DNA from: Zoroaster sp. YZ-2022
Lineage: Eukaryota > Echinodermata > Asteroidea > Forcipulatida > Zoroasteridae
Direction of reading: 5' to 3'
DNA: 64,000 nucleotides
Assembly (NCBI GenBank): GCA_029582265.1
Contig: CM055828.1
Coordinates: forward strand, 16,999,430-17,063,429
The position numbers were made by a program, and so were the translations under genes. Below, piece after piece: positions 12,087 to 25,300 of this stretch (position 1 is its first letter; each line of letters opens with the position of its first letter). Under the pieces are notes generated by a model. That model saw nothing but the letters and a program-made list of their open reading frames with translations, made no database searches and was not told the origin of the DNA.

Positions 12087-13399
12087 TTAACCCTAACTCC
12101 CTAGGCCCATTTGCTTACACATAACCTGGATTCTTCCTAACTCCCCAGGCCCATTTGCTTACACATAACCTGGATTCTTCCTAACTCCCCAGGCCCATTT
12201 GCTTACACATAACCTGGATTCTTCCTAACTCCCCAGGCCCATTTGCTTACACATAACCTGGATCTTTCCTAACTCCCTAGGCCCATTTGCTTACACATAA
12301 CCTGAATCTTTCCTAACTCCCTAGGCCCATTTGCTTACACATAACCTGAATCCTTCCTAACTCCCTAGGCCCATTTGCTTACACATAACCTGAATCCTTC
12401 CTAACTCCCTAGGCCCATTTGCTTACACATAACCTGAATCCTTCCTAACTCCCTAGGCCCATTTGCCTACACATAACCTGAATCCTTCCTAACTCCCTAG
12501 GCCCATTTGCCGACACATAACCTGAATCCTTCCTAACTCCCTAGGCCCATTTGCCGACACATAACCTGAATCCTTCCTAACTCCCTAGGCCCATTTGCTT
12601 ACACATAACCTGAATCCTTCCTAACTCCCTAGGCCCATTTGCCGACACATAACATGAATCCTTCCCAACTCCCTAGGCCCATTTGCTTACACATAACCTG
12701 AATCCTTCCCAACTCCCTAGGCCCATTTGCTTACACATAACCTGAATCCTTCCCAACTCCCTAGGCCCATTTGCTTACACATAACCTGAATCCTTCCCAA
12801 CTCCCTAGGCCCATTTGCTTACACATAAGCTGAATCCTTCCCAACTCCCTAGGCCCATTTGCTTACACATAGCCTGAATCCTTCCTAACTCCCTAGGCCC
12901 ATTTGCTTACACATAACCTGAATCCTTCCTAACTCCCTAGGCCCATTTGCTTACACATAACCTGAATCCTTCCTAACTCCATAGGCCCATTTGCTTGCAC
13001 ATAATCTGAATCCTTCCTAACTGCCTAGGCCCATTTGCTTACACATAGCCTGAATCCTTCCTATCTCCCAAGGCCCATTTGCTTACACATACATGTAACC
13101 TCCAAAATCCTCCAAAATCCTTCAGTAGTAAAGCAAGCACATGACATGTATGCAGACATGTGTTTCTAATCTGTGATACATGTACATGGCCAGGAACCCT
13201 CCCTGCATGCATGGAGCAATAAACAGTGTCCACTGACCCAAGCACTGACCTTGCAATCACTACAACAAACATGGATGTACATGTACCATGGAAAGGCAAG
13301 TATGCCTAATAACCTCGATCCTCCAAAATCCTTCACTTCAGCAAAGAACATGTAGCATGTAACCTCAATCCTTCAAGGATTTGGGAAGGTTAGGGTTAA
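12087..13399. mobile_element. piggyBac-type TTAA MITE with expanded internal minisatellite
   Basis: The element starts TTAA-CCCTAACTCCCTAGG and ends GGTTAGGG-TTAA. A TTAA target duplication with CCCT termini is the hallmark of the piggyBac superfamily. The right-hand body (13090-13390) is nearly identical to the element at 52426-53011. That copy has one partial unit where this one has about 22 tandem units. Confidence 0.75.
12091..13090. repeat. Minisatellite, 44-bp unit, about 22 copies
   Basis: The unit is taactccctaggcccatttg followed by cttacacataacctgaatccttcc, with a period of 44 bases. Variants are grouped along the array (ccccagg at the left, gccgacacat in the middle, cccaact further right), as expected from stepwise unequal exchange. 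It lies wholly inside the TTAA element. Confidence 0.95.
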
Positions 13400-13589
13400 T
13401 TCTGATGTGAAATTTTGGAAAGAGAACTTTTTCCGATTATTGACCTTAGTGGCAAAAAGTTCATTTTTTCTTAAAAATTACACCTCTGACAATGTTTGGA
13501 AAATTGATACTATCCTCAGCTTCACACCAGGTAAATGAATACAATTTCAAGCATTTAGTTATTTTTAACATATAAATTCAACACCTTAT

Positions 13590-14277
13590 CTTTAAAGGGA
13601 CATTATTGTCGTGATCAACAGGGCATGGAATTGGAGTGCTAGTTTTAGATTAACTCAGTGACTGAAAATAATACTCCACATGATAAGGTCATATTACCAT
13701 TGCTGCTGCATAAATAAGCCAGTAATTTCCAGTCACTACGTTCATCTTAAACTAGGAGTGTCGTGGCCGAGCGGTCTAGCGCACCGAACTCAAGTTCTGG
13801 TGTTGCCAGCAGCAGGGTGTGGGTTCGAGCCCCGGTCGTGACACTTGTGTCCTTGAGCAAGGTACTTAACCATAATTGCTTCGTCCTTCGGATGGGACGT
13901 AAAGCCGTAGGTCCCGTGTGTTGTATAATGCACGTAAAGTGGATTGTCGTGCGGTCTAGCGCACTGAATTCAAGTTCTGGTGTTGCCAGCAGCAGAGTGT
14001 GGGTTCGAGCCCCGGCCGTGACACCTGTGTCCTTGAGCAAGACACTTAACCATAATTGCTTCTCTCCACCCAGGGGTTAAATGGGTACCTGTGAAGGCAG
14101 AGATGGTTTGCTCTATATGCGCTAGAAATGGCAGCAATTGAGCTGTATACTCCCCAGGGAGCTGAGATGGTTTCAGGAATGATTTATGAGCCTTATGAGC
14201 CTTATGAGCAGGGATAATAATATAATGCGCCTTGAGCGCCACTTAGTTGGTGGATACGTGCGCTATATAAATCTATA

Positions 14278-14309
<32 letters not shown>

Positions 14310-14370
14310 GGACACCGATTCCATGCCCTGTTGAATGTCTGCTCTTTTTGTGATGATATTCTCCCTTTAA
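13590..14370. mobile_element. CCCTTTAAAGGGACA-type MITE interrupted by a SINE
   Basis: Four members of this family are present (also 19475-20190, 27755-27960, 61545-61755). They share inner repeats such as caacagggcatggaatcggag and cagtcactgagttaat, and ends of the form tttaaagggacaatattgtc. In this copy the sequence stops at aaactagga, a SINE follows, and the MITE resumes at gacaccgattccatgccctg. Confidence 0.75.
13758..14308 (+). mobile_element. Dimeric tRNA-Leu-derived SINE
   Basis: The element has two tRNA-like heads (13758-13845 and 13940-14026), each with an A box (TGGCCGAGCGGT, intact in the first) and a B box (GGGTTCGAGCCCC). The first head has an anticodon-like loop CTCAAGT in the context ACTCAAGTTCTGG, which is the arrangement of tRNA-Leu(CAA). 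A body that recurs elsewhere follows (ccttgagcaagacacttaac, gagctgtatactccccaggg, gcgctatataa), then an (ATT)n tail. This is a Pol III retroposon and not a functional tRNA gene. Confidence 0.85.
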
Positions 14371-14611
14371 TTACTCTTTACTCTAGTTATTTTGTAGAAG
14401 AACCTACTTAAAAGTAATTCACTTTCTCTGTATTAGGGAAAAGAGCAATGCCTGAAACCAAACAAAGTGGAAACATAAAATGATTTACACAGAATATGCA
14501 TAACTACCATTTTAGAATTCAGCAGAATACATTTTTTTTTACCAAATCATGCAAACAGTGGGAATCATAACAAGCTTATTATACTAAAAATAAGATAAAT
14601 TGTACTCGGCA

Positions 14612-15018
14612 CAAAGCTTGGACGATATCAATTTTTTTCATCCACGATATACCGCCAAACATATATCGTGATTTTCAAAAGTATCGCGATTATTTGTTTT
14701 TCATTCATGCATGATTGCTTTTGAGCCGATAACCACAGTTATGTGTACCCTTCTACAAGCGTCACAATAAATCGCAAATTCATTTGCATAGTGTGTACTT
14801 CTGAAGTAGTTCGCTTTTGTTTCTCACTTCCGAAAGCTGAAAGACTTTCCTAATTTCGTTTCCTTGGAATTTCTGACTTGTTATTTTTTAATTGTGATAT
14901 ATTTTTTTTTTTCATCGCGATTTTCTGATATCTCGATAACTTGAAATGGTTCTCGATATCGAATTGAATAAAAAAAGGTATCGTGATATTCGATATTATT
15001 GTGTTATCGCCCAAGCTT
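14612..15018. mobile_element. Palindromic MITE (agcttggacgatatc ends)
   Basis: The left end agcttggacgatatc pairs with the right end tatcgcccaagctt, and the inner stretch has many cgatat/atatcg motifs in inverted arrangement. I cannot fix the target duplication, so the superfamily is uncertain; hAT is possible. Confidence 0.5.
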
Positions 15019-15237
15019 ATTCAGCACCCAGGGCAGGGGGATACAAGGAGCTTGTCTACCCCCCCCCCCACCCACCCACCATGGTGCCCTTTTCAATGAA
15101 CAACCAATGCACAACATAACTATCTATTCTCTCATGTTGGTCCCATAAACACCTGATAATGATGACTGTGTGTGCACCAACAGTGTTAAATTTCTGTTAA
15201 ATTAACTTCTCCCACCCCTGTCCCACTTTGTTGAAGC

Positions 15238-15606
15238 TTTAGGCCAAACAAAAAAAAGTATCCGGTTTCTGGTCATCGGTCGGCTTCAAAATCGGTGACG
15301 CACTATTTTTTTTTTCCAGCCATCTTTTTTTTTTTGCCAACAGGGAAATACGTGATACATTGTATATGCGGGGACCAAATTTCCTATATACAAAGAGTGG
15401 ACTCATAAATTGTGCAAACGTTCATACCCCTATGTGGAAAAGTCGTTTAAAGCACAGCACGGCAGAATTCCAATCGATCCAGCAATTTTGGCTGCAATTG
15501 GACATCGTTTCATAGCACCAAAAAAAAGAAAATTAAAAATGCCAACACGCGGGTCTGAGATGACACGCGTGGAGACCAGAAACAGCAGGCTTTTTTATTT
15601 TGGCCT
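15238..15606. mobile_element. MITE with taggccaaa ends, copy 1
   Basis: A second copy lies in opposite orientation at 36497-36845. Both have ends containing aggccaaaaaaa and the inner block tccggtttctggtc, and both share gggaaatacgtgatacat and catacccctatgtg. This copy ends about 135 bp beyond the CARF stop codon and may therefore form part of its 3' UTR or polyadenylation region; TTTATT (AATAAA on the minus strand) occurs near 15594. Confidence 0.6.
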
Positions 15607-15741
15607 TAATTGCATTTATGTGAAAAAAATAAGAGAAAATAAAAATAGAGAGAGAAATAAATACAAATAAATTAATAAAATATGCATTAAAATGAGTAGA
15701 AAAATGAGTTACTTTTTAGAAATGCACCTGGATTTATTTTG

Positions 15742-16305
15742 CTATACATCATATCTTGCATGTTTCCTAACTGGAGAATCGTCGTTGATTTCAGTGAGTT
15801 CACTTGCTGTTCTGAGTAGCAACTCTCTGGCTTCTGCAGTTTCAGAGGATTCAAGCTCTGCATTTGATTGGTCCATTTCATCACCATCATGTAACAAGGG
15901 TCCCGGTTGGTCAATGGCTGTCGGGTCCGAATCTAATAAATGTTTTGATTGGTCGATGCTTGCCTGTGCATCGTGCAGAAGTTCCTCTGATTCGCTCATG
16001 TCTGGATGAGCCGTTTCTAACAAGACACCTGATTGGGCAGTGCTATCTTCTGTATGCAGTAGAGTTTCTGATTGGTTGGTTCCATCATCGTCAGATGACG
16101 TGCAGTCATTCAGCCCCATCATGGCACCAGACTGGCTGAGAGTTGGGTCATTCTTCGGAGTATCTATAATGTCCTCCGATTGGTTTAGCCCTTCAGAGAT
16201 TGGTTTGGGGTCCTCTAACAAGTCCTCTGATTGGTCAATTTCCCCTGGTTCGTCGGAAACAATCTGATGCATATCCAAAGTGTCATCATCACCTGTCTGC
16301 TGGAC
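15742..16305 (-). repeat. Coding repeat in last CARF exon: degenerate DQSExLL motifs
   Basis: The 187 residues of the last exon carry about nine spaced motifs of the form (I/M)DQSxx[65 protein letters not shown] and MDQSNAEL. They are separated by roughly 10-20 mostly acidic residues. Acidic residues with repeated paired hydrophobics suggest a disordered activation or docking tail; that role is inference. The tail ends VRKHARYDV, where the basic cluster could aid nuclear import. Confidence 0.75.
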
Positions 16306-19300
16306 CTTCAATAAGTAAACAAAGTTGTATCAAAGTCATTCAATTAGGCCCTTCTCACACAACATCCATAATTCACTTGAATCTTTTCAATCATGGAATC
16401 AGTATCGTTCCGACACATAGTGCTGAACTAGTAGTGCGATTACTCAAATACTCGGGAGTAGTAATTGCTAATCGTACTCATATTTGCATCTTTTTTACTA
16501 CTTGGTTAATCATCCCACTGCGATTATCCCAAAAGTGCTCACAAGTAGTAACATATTCAGTACTAATGAGTCATTGGTCGAGCGGTTTAGTGCATCGGAT
16601 TTGTGTTCTGATGGCCGAGTCGTCAGAATGTGGGTTCGAATCCCAACCGCGACCATGGTGCTTGTGTCCTTGAGCAAGACACTTTACCATAATTGCTTCT
16701 CTCCACCCAGGGGTAAATGGGTACCTGTGAGGGCAGAGTTAGTTGTTGTGTTTGATTAGCCCTATATGCGCTGTAATGGCAGCAATTGAGCTGTATACTC
16801 CCCAGGGAGCTGAGATGGTTTCAGGAATGATTTATGAGCCTGATGAGCAGGGGTAATAATATAATGCGCCTTGAGCACTAGTTTGGTGGATACGTGCGCT
16901 ATATAAGTCCACATTATTATTATTATTATTATTATTATTATAATTAGTAATGACTGATTCTTTAGTCGCTATTTATTTATAAAACATATATAATCTGAAA
17001 TAATATCAGATGTTTTCAGAATAATCATAAAACATAATAACAAGTATGTTTGAAATAGTATACTTTGAAATACATGAATAACCAATGACCTAGGCTGTGA
17101 CTGGTATGAGTAATGCATACAATATAAAGTTTAAAAAAAGCTTAAGTAATGTTCAAAATGCAGTTAAACTCGTGATTAATCGAGTACTCGCGAGTAATTG
17201 CTGTGCAATTACTTGAGTGGTGAATTTCACTAATCGCCCAGCACTAGACACATACAGAACTGTGTATTAGAAACCCAATAATAGTCATTCCGTTGAATGA
17301 AAACCTACTGTACTCAGTGAATGATAATAATACACGATTCTTATGAAGCGCACACATCCTAGCAACGAAATCAAAGTGCCGTACAAAATGAAATGAAAAT
17401 TGATACCGAGATGCTACTTGACTAAAAACCAAACACTTGTTGACACTTGAAATCTTCACTCACCAGTCAACTCACAAAAATCATTTTGTATTATTTTTTT
17501 TGTGAAGCTGAGGTCACATGAACAAATTATGATTATGAATTTCAGATTACGAAACCATGGAATTTTCAAAAGCACTTTAATAGCATTTTAACTGCAGAGG
17601 AGGGAGGAACCCCCCCCCCCCCATGACACATCTTGTACAGAAACCTACATACATGTAATCTGATAGGGACTGAAAACCCAAGCCAACACAGATCAAAGAC
17701 AAGGGAAGTACCACTTAAATCTGACCCACAAGTCACCTATTACCGACCTCTTGACAGTGTTGGTTGATCTGGGAGAGAAGCCGAGCTGTCTCGGGGGTGA
17801 GCGAGTCCGAGATGAACGTTGTTCCGTCACTGAGGTGGGTCTCAACTTGAGAAATGAAGCTTCCCCCCTCTGGTAAAACAACAACAGTCAGACGGACAAT
17901 ATTTAAGACAGTTGGTGGAAAATAACAAGAGAAAATGGGTCGTAGAATATGATAAATAGGAGTAATAAATGTCTAACATTAGTGGAAAGTAGCAAAAAAT
18001 GAGAATTTGCAGGGCTTGCAAAATCTGTTGTCCAATGTCCCGTGACACTAACTTTTGAGTTAAAAGAAAATGTTTTAATAAAATTGAGGCCATTATAAGC
18101 AAATTATTCTACATAAATGGTCCATGCTGACATATTTACTTTCTCTATTTAAAGTGCACCCTCTGTTGACCAAAAATTTCTCTATTTGTCTCGGGATTGT
18201 ATTAAGCTGGAAATAAATATTGGTGATTTTTCTAGTTGCGCGAATAAAAATAAAACTTACAAACTGGCTGCCTGAAGGCTAGGACATGTTTTTATTTAAT
18301 TTGGCAAGCCCTGATCTGCCATCATTGGACTGATCAGAGAAGAGCATGAGATAAGTAGTTGAATGAAGGAGATATTTTCCATTGGTTTTTGAAAAGACTG
18401 ATAACTTAATATACCAGGTACAACTGTACAAGTTGACAGTAAATGTATTTGAATGGCTAAAAAACTGATCAAATCATTAAACATGAACAAATTTGTTGCA
18501 AGAGCAATAAAAATGGGGACAGCAGACTGTCGCCTCACCTTCTGGATTCTGGGTCAGCGTGACAGTGACAGACTGGGTTTGTGGCCGGCTGGACTCCGTC
18601 GGCCACATCTGATGTCTTGATGACGCTGGCTTCAGCTCGCTGTTATCCTGGTCCTCGGCAGACTCCCACAGCTGATTGCCAAACGGTTGCAGGGTGGGAG
18701 GTGTGAGAGAGGACGGCGGGGGTTCCGTTATGGCTCGGGCATCTGAAATCTGTTAAGGGTAGGCGGGTACAACATTGGTTATTACCCGTTTACAAAATGG
18801 CTACATTATTATCTGATGTTATGTTAGGAAAGTGCTTTTGTGTCAGAGAAATTTAAAAAAGTTGTGAATGTGGGGAGCCTTTGGCTGTTCTACTTACATT
18901 GAATTTTCTGTAAAAAATCATGAATGTTTTCTTTTCTTTGAGCTAAAACTTTTACAGGTTGATTGTTTGATGTATATCTTCATTCAAGATTGACCTCACC
19001 GGGGGTTCAAACTCGGGTCTTGTGATTACGAGTCAAGATCTCCACCAACTGAGCTACTCCCTTGCCCCGACTTATTCCCAGATGGTACACCACTGCAGTG
19101 CCAAGGGGAATGACAAGGTGACTTACGGTGAGCGGAACGACGGCCTCTAACTCTCCTTTCTCGATGGCACTGATTGCAAGCAGGACGTGGTTCTTGATAT
19201 CAATAATGGTAGGGAAGTAATATAGATTGCGACGTTCAGGTACCTTACCACCAGCAAACATCGTCTGCGTCACGTGGGCTCTGCAACAACAACAAAATCA

Positions 19301-22300
19301 CGTGGTGGCTTTTTATTCCATGGTTTGTCAGTTTCTCTTAAAAATTTCCTTCAAAGCTGAATGTTAAAAGGAATGTCTAACATTGATCATTTAAAAAACG
19401 ACATTAATTGATATCTTTATTCAGATGAAATGAGACAGCTGAATGGAAGTTTAACAATGGTATATTTCCCCTTTAAAGGGACACTATCATCACAATCAGG
19501 GCAGACATTCAACAGGGCATGGAATCAGTGTCCTAGTTTAAGATAAACACATTGACTGAAAATTACTGGCTCATTTATGCAGCAGCAACGGTTATATGAC
19601 CTTATTGTGTGGGGTATTATTTTCAGTCACTGAGTTAATTTAAAACTAGCACTCTGATTCCATGCCCTGTTGATTGTCATACATCATCCGTTTGCAACGT
19701 CTACAGAATTGGGCAGCTAGACTTGTTTTCAAATAGAAGACACGATCCTACACCATTGTTAAAATCACTTCATTGGCTACCGGTTCAACAAAGAATATCA
19801 TTTAAATTGCTTCTATTTTTATTATGTGTACAAATCACTAAATGGCTTAGCACCAATATATTTATCAAATTGTTTGAAATTGTATGTTCCAAATAGACAT
19901 GTAAGATCAACAGATGACTATCTCCACCTTGAATATCCTATCACAAGAGTCCAAGCTGGTGATAGAACTTTCACTGTTTGTGCATCCAAGCTATGGAACA
20001 ATCTTCCTGTTCATATCAAACAATCTGTTTCTGTTAATGCCTTCAAGAAGGCTCTTAAATCTCACTTGTTTCCTGATTTGTATTTATTATGTCATATTAA
20101 CTTTTGTAAGCGCCATGAGCCTCTCGGGAATGACGCATGATAAATACTTGTTGCAATGTAATGTAATATTGTCCCTTTAAAGGGGTAGGGGAAAACGAAG
20201 CAGGGGAAGCCTTTGGGTGTGGAAAAACTTCATGTCTTACCGTAACACTTGTCTGATGGTGTATGCATTAATCTCCCCATTAGTGACCAGTTCACGAATC
20301 TTCTCACAGAGGTCGGGGTGCAGCCTATCCTCTGCTGTTGAGTCCAGGCACATTGGCTCTTGACTGATGTGGTATTCTGGAGTCATGTGGTACTCATGGG
20401 CCTTGCTGGTTGGCAGCTGCACGTAAAATCTGTTGAGTTGAGGACATCAAGGGTAATGGCTCAAAGGGAAGGTACATTATCAATTGATAACGTATATGTT
20501 CATTTTTAACCCTAAAGTTTTCAAGAAAAATATCATAGAATTAACATGTGGAGGTTTCATCATAATTCGTACCGTGCATGAACTGTTGAGGGCACATGTT
20601 GTTAGACCACTGTGGGCAAAAGGGCAGCGATAGTGCGTCGCGTTTGGCGTATTTTGCAGTTGATGTGCGTGCACGCGGAATATCTCCAGCGATCATTGGC
20701 TGATAGAAGTACACGCGTGTGTAGTACCATAATATACGCCCATAAAGTGTACGCACAACACTCACACGACACAAAAGTGGCTATCATCGAGACACTGGGT
20801 ACAAATTCACCGCTAGAGGGCTACGATGTGCACTGAGCGAATAGGTACTCGTATCTAAACATCAAAGTCATAAGTGAGGTGGTTGAGAAATGATTCAAGG
20901 TATCTAATCGTCTCCTTGTGAGCATGCTCATTGATCACTGCATATGTGCGACCTTTCAACTACTGACCTTTCAACTCCGGGGATTTCGTCAACTCCCACT
21001 TCCTTCATCATCTGAAACACTTTATCCATGTTGCGCTTCACGGTCATCTTGTCAATCTCCGGTGAGGTGTCCACTTGGAAGTCTGGGAACTTCCGCACTT
21101 TCTTCACGTAAATTCTACCAAAAAAATAATAAAACAGAAATCATTTCTGTGAAAGGATTCAACAAGAACTTCACATTTTCAAAGTTAAGGTGAAATACTT
21201 ACTCTATGGAAACACTGTTTGGAATTTAACAGGATATGAAATTAAAATTAAAAATGATATTTTCTTCTTTCGCGACAAAGTGTTACTTAAATTATTATTT
21301 ATGGGTTTTGGGGGTGAAAATGTTACAGTCCAACAAATGCTATTGGTATTCTCAAAAAACATAAAATGATCATAGTTTTACATGTAACTCACTTAGTGTA
21401 AAGTTTATGATGGTCATCAAACAACCCTTGAAATCTTTCTGTTCAAGATGCTATTATTTTATTGAAAATTAGTAGAATAAATACGAAAATCTTAATACAT
21501 TTTCATTTATTCTTGAAAACAACACAACGTAATAAAAATAGAAAAAAGCTGAGAATTTCACAGGTTTGTTTGATGAAATCTTGATTCACGGAAAGTAAGG
21601 ATACTTTTAGGAGCATTTTTGCCAACATTACCAATAGTGTATAAGAAGAGTTTGTGGACCAAATATTCAGTACTTCTGCACTTGTTTATAACCTGACTAC
21701 ATGTTTAAACTTGGGGGGGGGGGTAGGGGTGCTTAGGGCCAAATCCACCACTGTATCTTATAAATGAACGTTACCTTGCTGGACAAGTACAAGATCCCTT
21801 AGAAGCTTTCTTTGTCACAGATCTCTTGTGGGGACCACCTTTCCGTCTCGGACCATATTGGCACTCCATCACAATAGCCCGGCTCCCTGGAAAATCACAA
21901 CATCACAATGCAATTGAATTGAATCTAGGAACAGATCAAAGCTGCTCAGATCATCCTTCAATCACTAGTACCTTCGTCCATGGGCCAGCTGATCCATTAG
22001 TAGCCTGAAGGTCTGACGTCACGCTTTGAGCCAGAGGTGCGTGAATTACGCCAGATCCTGGCCGTACAGCCGCCATGTTTCCCCTGATGCTCAACTTTGA
22101 CCTTGGTTGGTAGCTAGTGCGCAAGCCTCAAAGCATGACATCAGATCTTCAGCACAACGTACCCAATGAAACCCCTTGAATGGTACGCCTGGAGCCTGTC
22201 TATATCCTTGATGTACGATAAAGACAGGGGACTAGTCTAATCCGTTAGTTCCATCTGGAGTGGCAATAACTGATATGGTTTTGTTACGCACAACACTGCA

Positions 22301-25300
22301 GATTTCAAAAATGTATAAAGCAATTGTGAATGGGAGTAGCTTAATGTGTGTTTTCAGAGTTTTTCCGTCACTAAATATTTAAATTTATCAACCTCTTACT
22401 TTCTGAGCAATGCGCATGCTAACACACAGATTTTGTTTGACATTCAACAAGTACAAAGACTATTTTATCCCTAACCCTCTACAGGCATTTCACATGCACC
22501 CTGCTGAATGCAACAACAGTAAAGTGTGCTGGCTGCTCAATGCAACAAGATCCACCAGCTAGAACAATGGTTCTCTTCTGACGGCAACAAGATGCAACAA
22601 CTTTTGATATTTTTTTGCATCTTGTTGCATTGAGCATGGTTAGGGTTAAATTCAAAGAAGAAATAGCTTTTTTTATTTTTTTTTTTATTTTATTTTATTT
22701 TTTTTAAATCTGCAGAATTTTTGTGAGCAACAAAATCGCATTGATTTCCACTCCAGATGGTACCTTTTGGTTCATTTCTTGCGCCTGGCCCATGGACAGC
22801 TTCACCGGTGCTTTCAATACCTCTGTGATTTGGGTTCAAATCGCAGAGTACATCGATTAGGCCTGTCAACCGCTATACCGGTGTTCTCTACTGCCTCATC
22901 CACTGGACAGTCTCAAACTGCCTCAGCTTAAAGCATACCGTTCTACCAGGCAGTCATCTGCATCCCATCAACATGCAGTTGTTATTCCAAAACCTCGTAC
23001 CTCACAGCATCAGAGGTCCTTTTTACCCTCCTATGCCAGGAACTCTTTACCTGCCTCTGTTGTGGATGTATGTTTTTAAGGAGTTATGTACGGTTAGGCA
23101 TCTTACTCAGTGACACTCAAGTATCAAATGACTTTTAAAAGATTTGTTTCTTTCAAAATGTTTGCTTGATGTTGTCATAATCAACTAACCAATATTCAGG
23201 AATGGTATCCCATCATAAGGCACGTAGTTTGACTTCCACATCAGTCGCTTGGACTCTCGGGCAGTGCTTGGTGATTGTCTGGTCCCCCATGTTGTTCCCG
23301 TCTGTTGCCTATGGTAGGTCAACAAGAGGTCTAGCTCAACCTCATTTTCCACATAGCCCCTGTAGGAATTGCCAATTTCCTGAAATAATCAAATTGAAAC
23401 ATTTAGTACCACATTTCTTATGAAATCCAAAGAATAAGCCATTTCATTTTTCTGGTCAAGGTCATCCAATCAACTATTTCCACAATTTTGGTCAATGCAA
23501 CACAAACATTTACCAGGATATCTTTTACCACCTAATTTCCATTATCATTATGAATGCAGTGATATTTACCAGGATATCTTTTACCATCTTCTACCACCTA
23601 GTTTCCATTATCATTATGAATGCAGTGTCGCACACATCAAAAATATTGATTGTCATGAGGTCATTCAACCAAAATATGAAAACAAAAATTAGACAAAATC
23701 ATTACAAATATTCATGCAAAAATAAATCACTTTTTTGAGTGATATATCTTTTCTTAACCCCAACACCCTAGGTATTCTGGCCAGGAACCTTCCTGAATCC
23801 TCCAACATCCATCAGTGCACTTTCGGAAACATGCCCTTATCTTCAAAATGCACCATGCATTTTCCTTGATCTTTCATATTCAGCACTTATCGCCTGTACT
23901 TCTTGCCAGGTAGTAACTTTGCCCCATTTGAAGAGGTGAAGGTACCAGTTTCCGACAGTGCTGAATTTTTCCAAAAAAAGTGCACCTTGGAGGATTTGGC
24001 ATAATTTGAGGGTGGTTAGGGTTAAAGCCCGACAGGTGATTCACTTCAATTGATTTCAAGTATGTAAGATTCTTTAACTAATAGTCTTATTTACAAGTTA
24101 AAAGGAGAAAAGGGGCCAAATCACGTGGGACATCATATACCTCACAATGTTTCAGTTTTGTTGCCCATGTCGGGCAGTTCAGCGGAAACTCTCTCAGCTC
24201 CCTCAATATGGGTTCCTTTTTGGCAGGTCGTGCTGTGGCCATGTCTGCAGCATCCATGATAGCTGCTGAAGCATGAAACGATTCTTCTGCACTGACACTT
24301 CCCGGCTGGGACTGACTGGCAGCTGGAGTTGTTGAGTCTAGTAATCAATAAGAGAGACGCGTGAATACGCTTCAAAGCTTCAAACTAATTCTTTCCCTCT
24401 CTCACACGTAGCTATTAAAAAGGAACAATAAAGTTTCCTGTATAGGTTGGTAAATTCTTGCGTCGGGTGATAAACTTATTTTTAATTTTGCCCTACACCG
24501 ATGTGTGTATAGCACTGCATACTCGGTGCTTTCCAAGTGTCTGTGAAAAAACTACACAGGCGACTCGGTGGGATTCGAACCCACGACCTCCTGCTTTCCA
24601 AAACAAGACATACAATCTAAAATATTCTCAAGGTGTATATCCTTCTGGGTTTTTTACCATCATTTCTCGTTTGGGCGGATGACGTCGGCTGATCAATGAC
24701 AATCTGAAAGTACTTCTCTCCTGTGTCGCCATTCAGTGATATCTCAATCACCCTTGTGGCTGCTGTCCATGGACTCTTAAGTATCTCTAATGGAATCACC
24801 TGCTCAACAAAATTAAGATATTATCATACCTCACTAATATATATATCATGAAAAGGGTGAATTCTCATTGATGATTATTTCGGGGGCAAGGCATTGTGGA
24901 GGGTCACAACATTTTTGTTAAGGGGGGGATGTGTGTCCCCCTAGTTTCACCACAGATGATAAAAGAAAAACAAAAGATGTAAATATGAGATGCATGTGAC
25001 CACAGAATCAGGTTGGGAAAGAATTGGACTATCAACAGTAGCATGTAGCCAGCCCCCCCTTGTACGTGTGTGGGAAAGACCATCTAAGACAACATTTATG
25101 TGTACATGACAAAAAGAACAAGTGCTTTGCTAGCCCAACAGGCCAGTGGAAGAATGGGACTTCATTATGCAAAGTGGTTCAAGGTCAAAAAGTGTCAAAT
25201 TTGTGGCATTTAATATCGGTTTTGGTCGTTGTTGATCCAATGAAATGATAGAGGAAGTATCAAGGTGCATTCTGTGGAGTGGAAAGCCACCTTATATTTT

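Noticed and set aside
12091..13090. CRISPR-like array
   Set aside because: The units are contiguous with no unique spacers, and the genome is eukaryotic.
12091..13399. TTAGGG/CCCTAA-like motifs as interstitial telomere sequence
   Set aside because: They occur only once per element end, as GGTTAGGG-TTAA and TTAA-CCCTAAC, and never in tandem. Transposon termini explain them.
13758..14026. Functional tRNA-Leu genes
   Set aside because: The heads lack a proper acceptor stem, run into a SINE body with an (ATT)n tail, and recur at other loci.
13747..14242. ORFs with AGARTHTLLLATPELEF-type peptides (also at 55491-56021)
   Set aside because: They are translations of the SINE and recur only with it.
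15410..15670. Plus-strand ORF with AAIGHRFIAPKKRK as an exon
   Set aside because: The same piece occurs inside the inverted MITE copy at 36497-36845, so it is repeat sequence; no splice sites fit.
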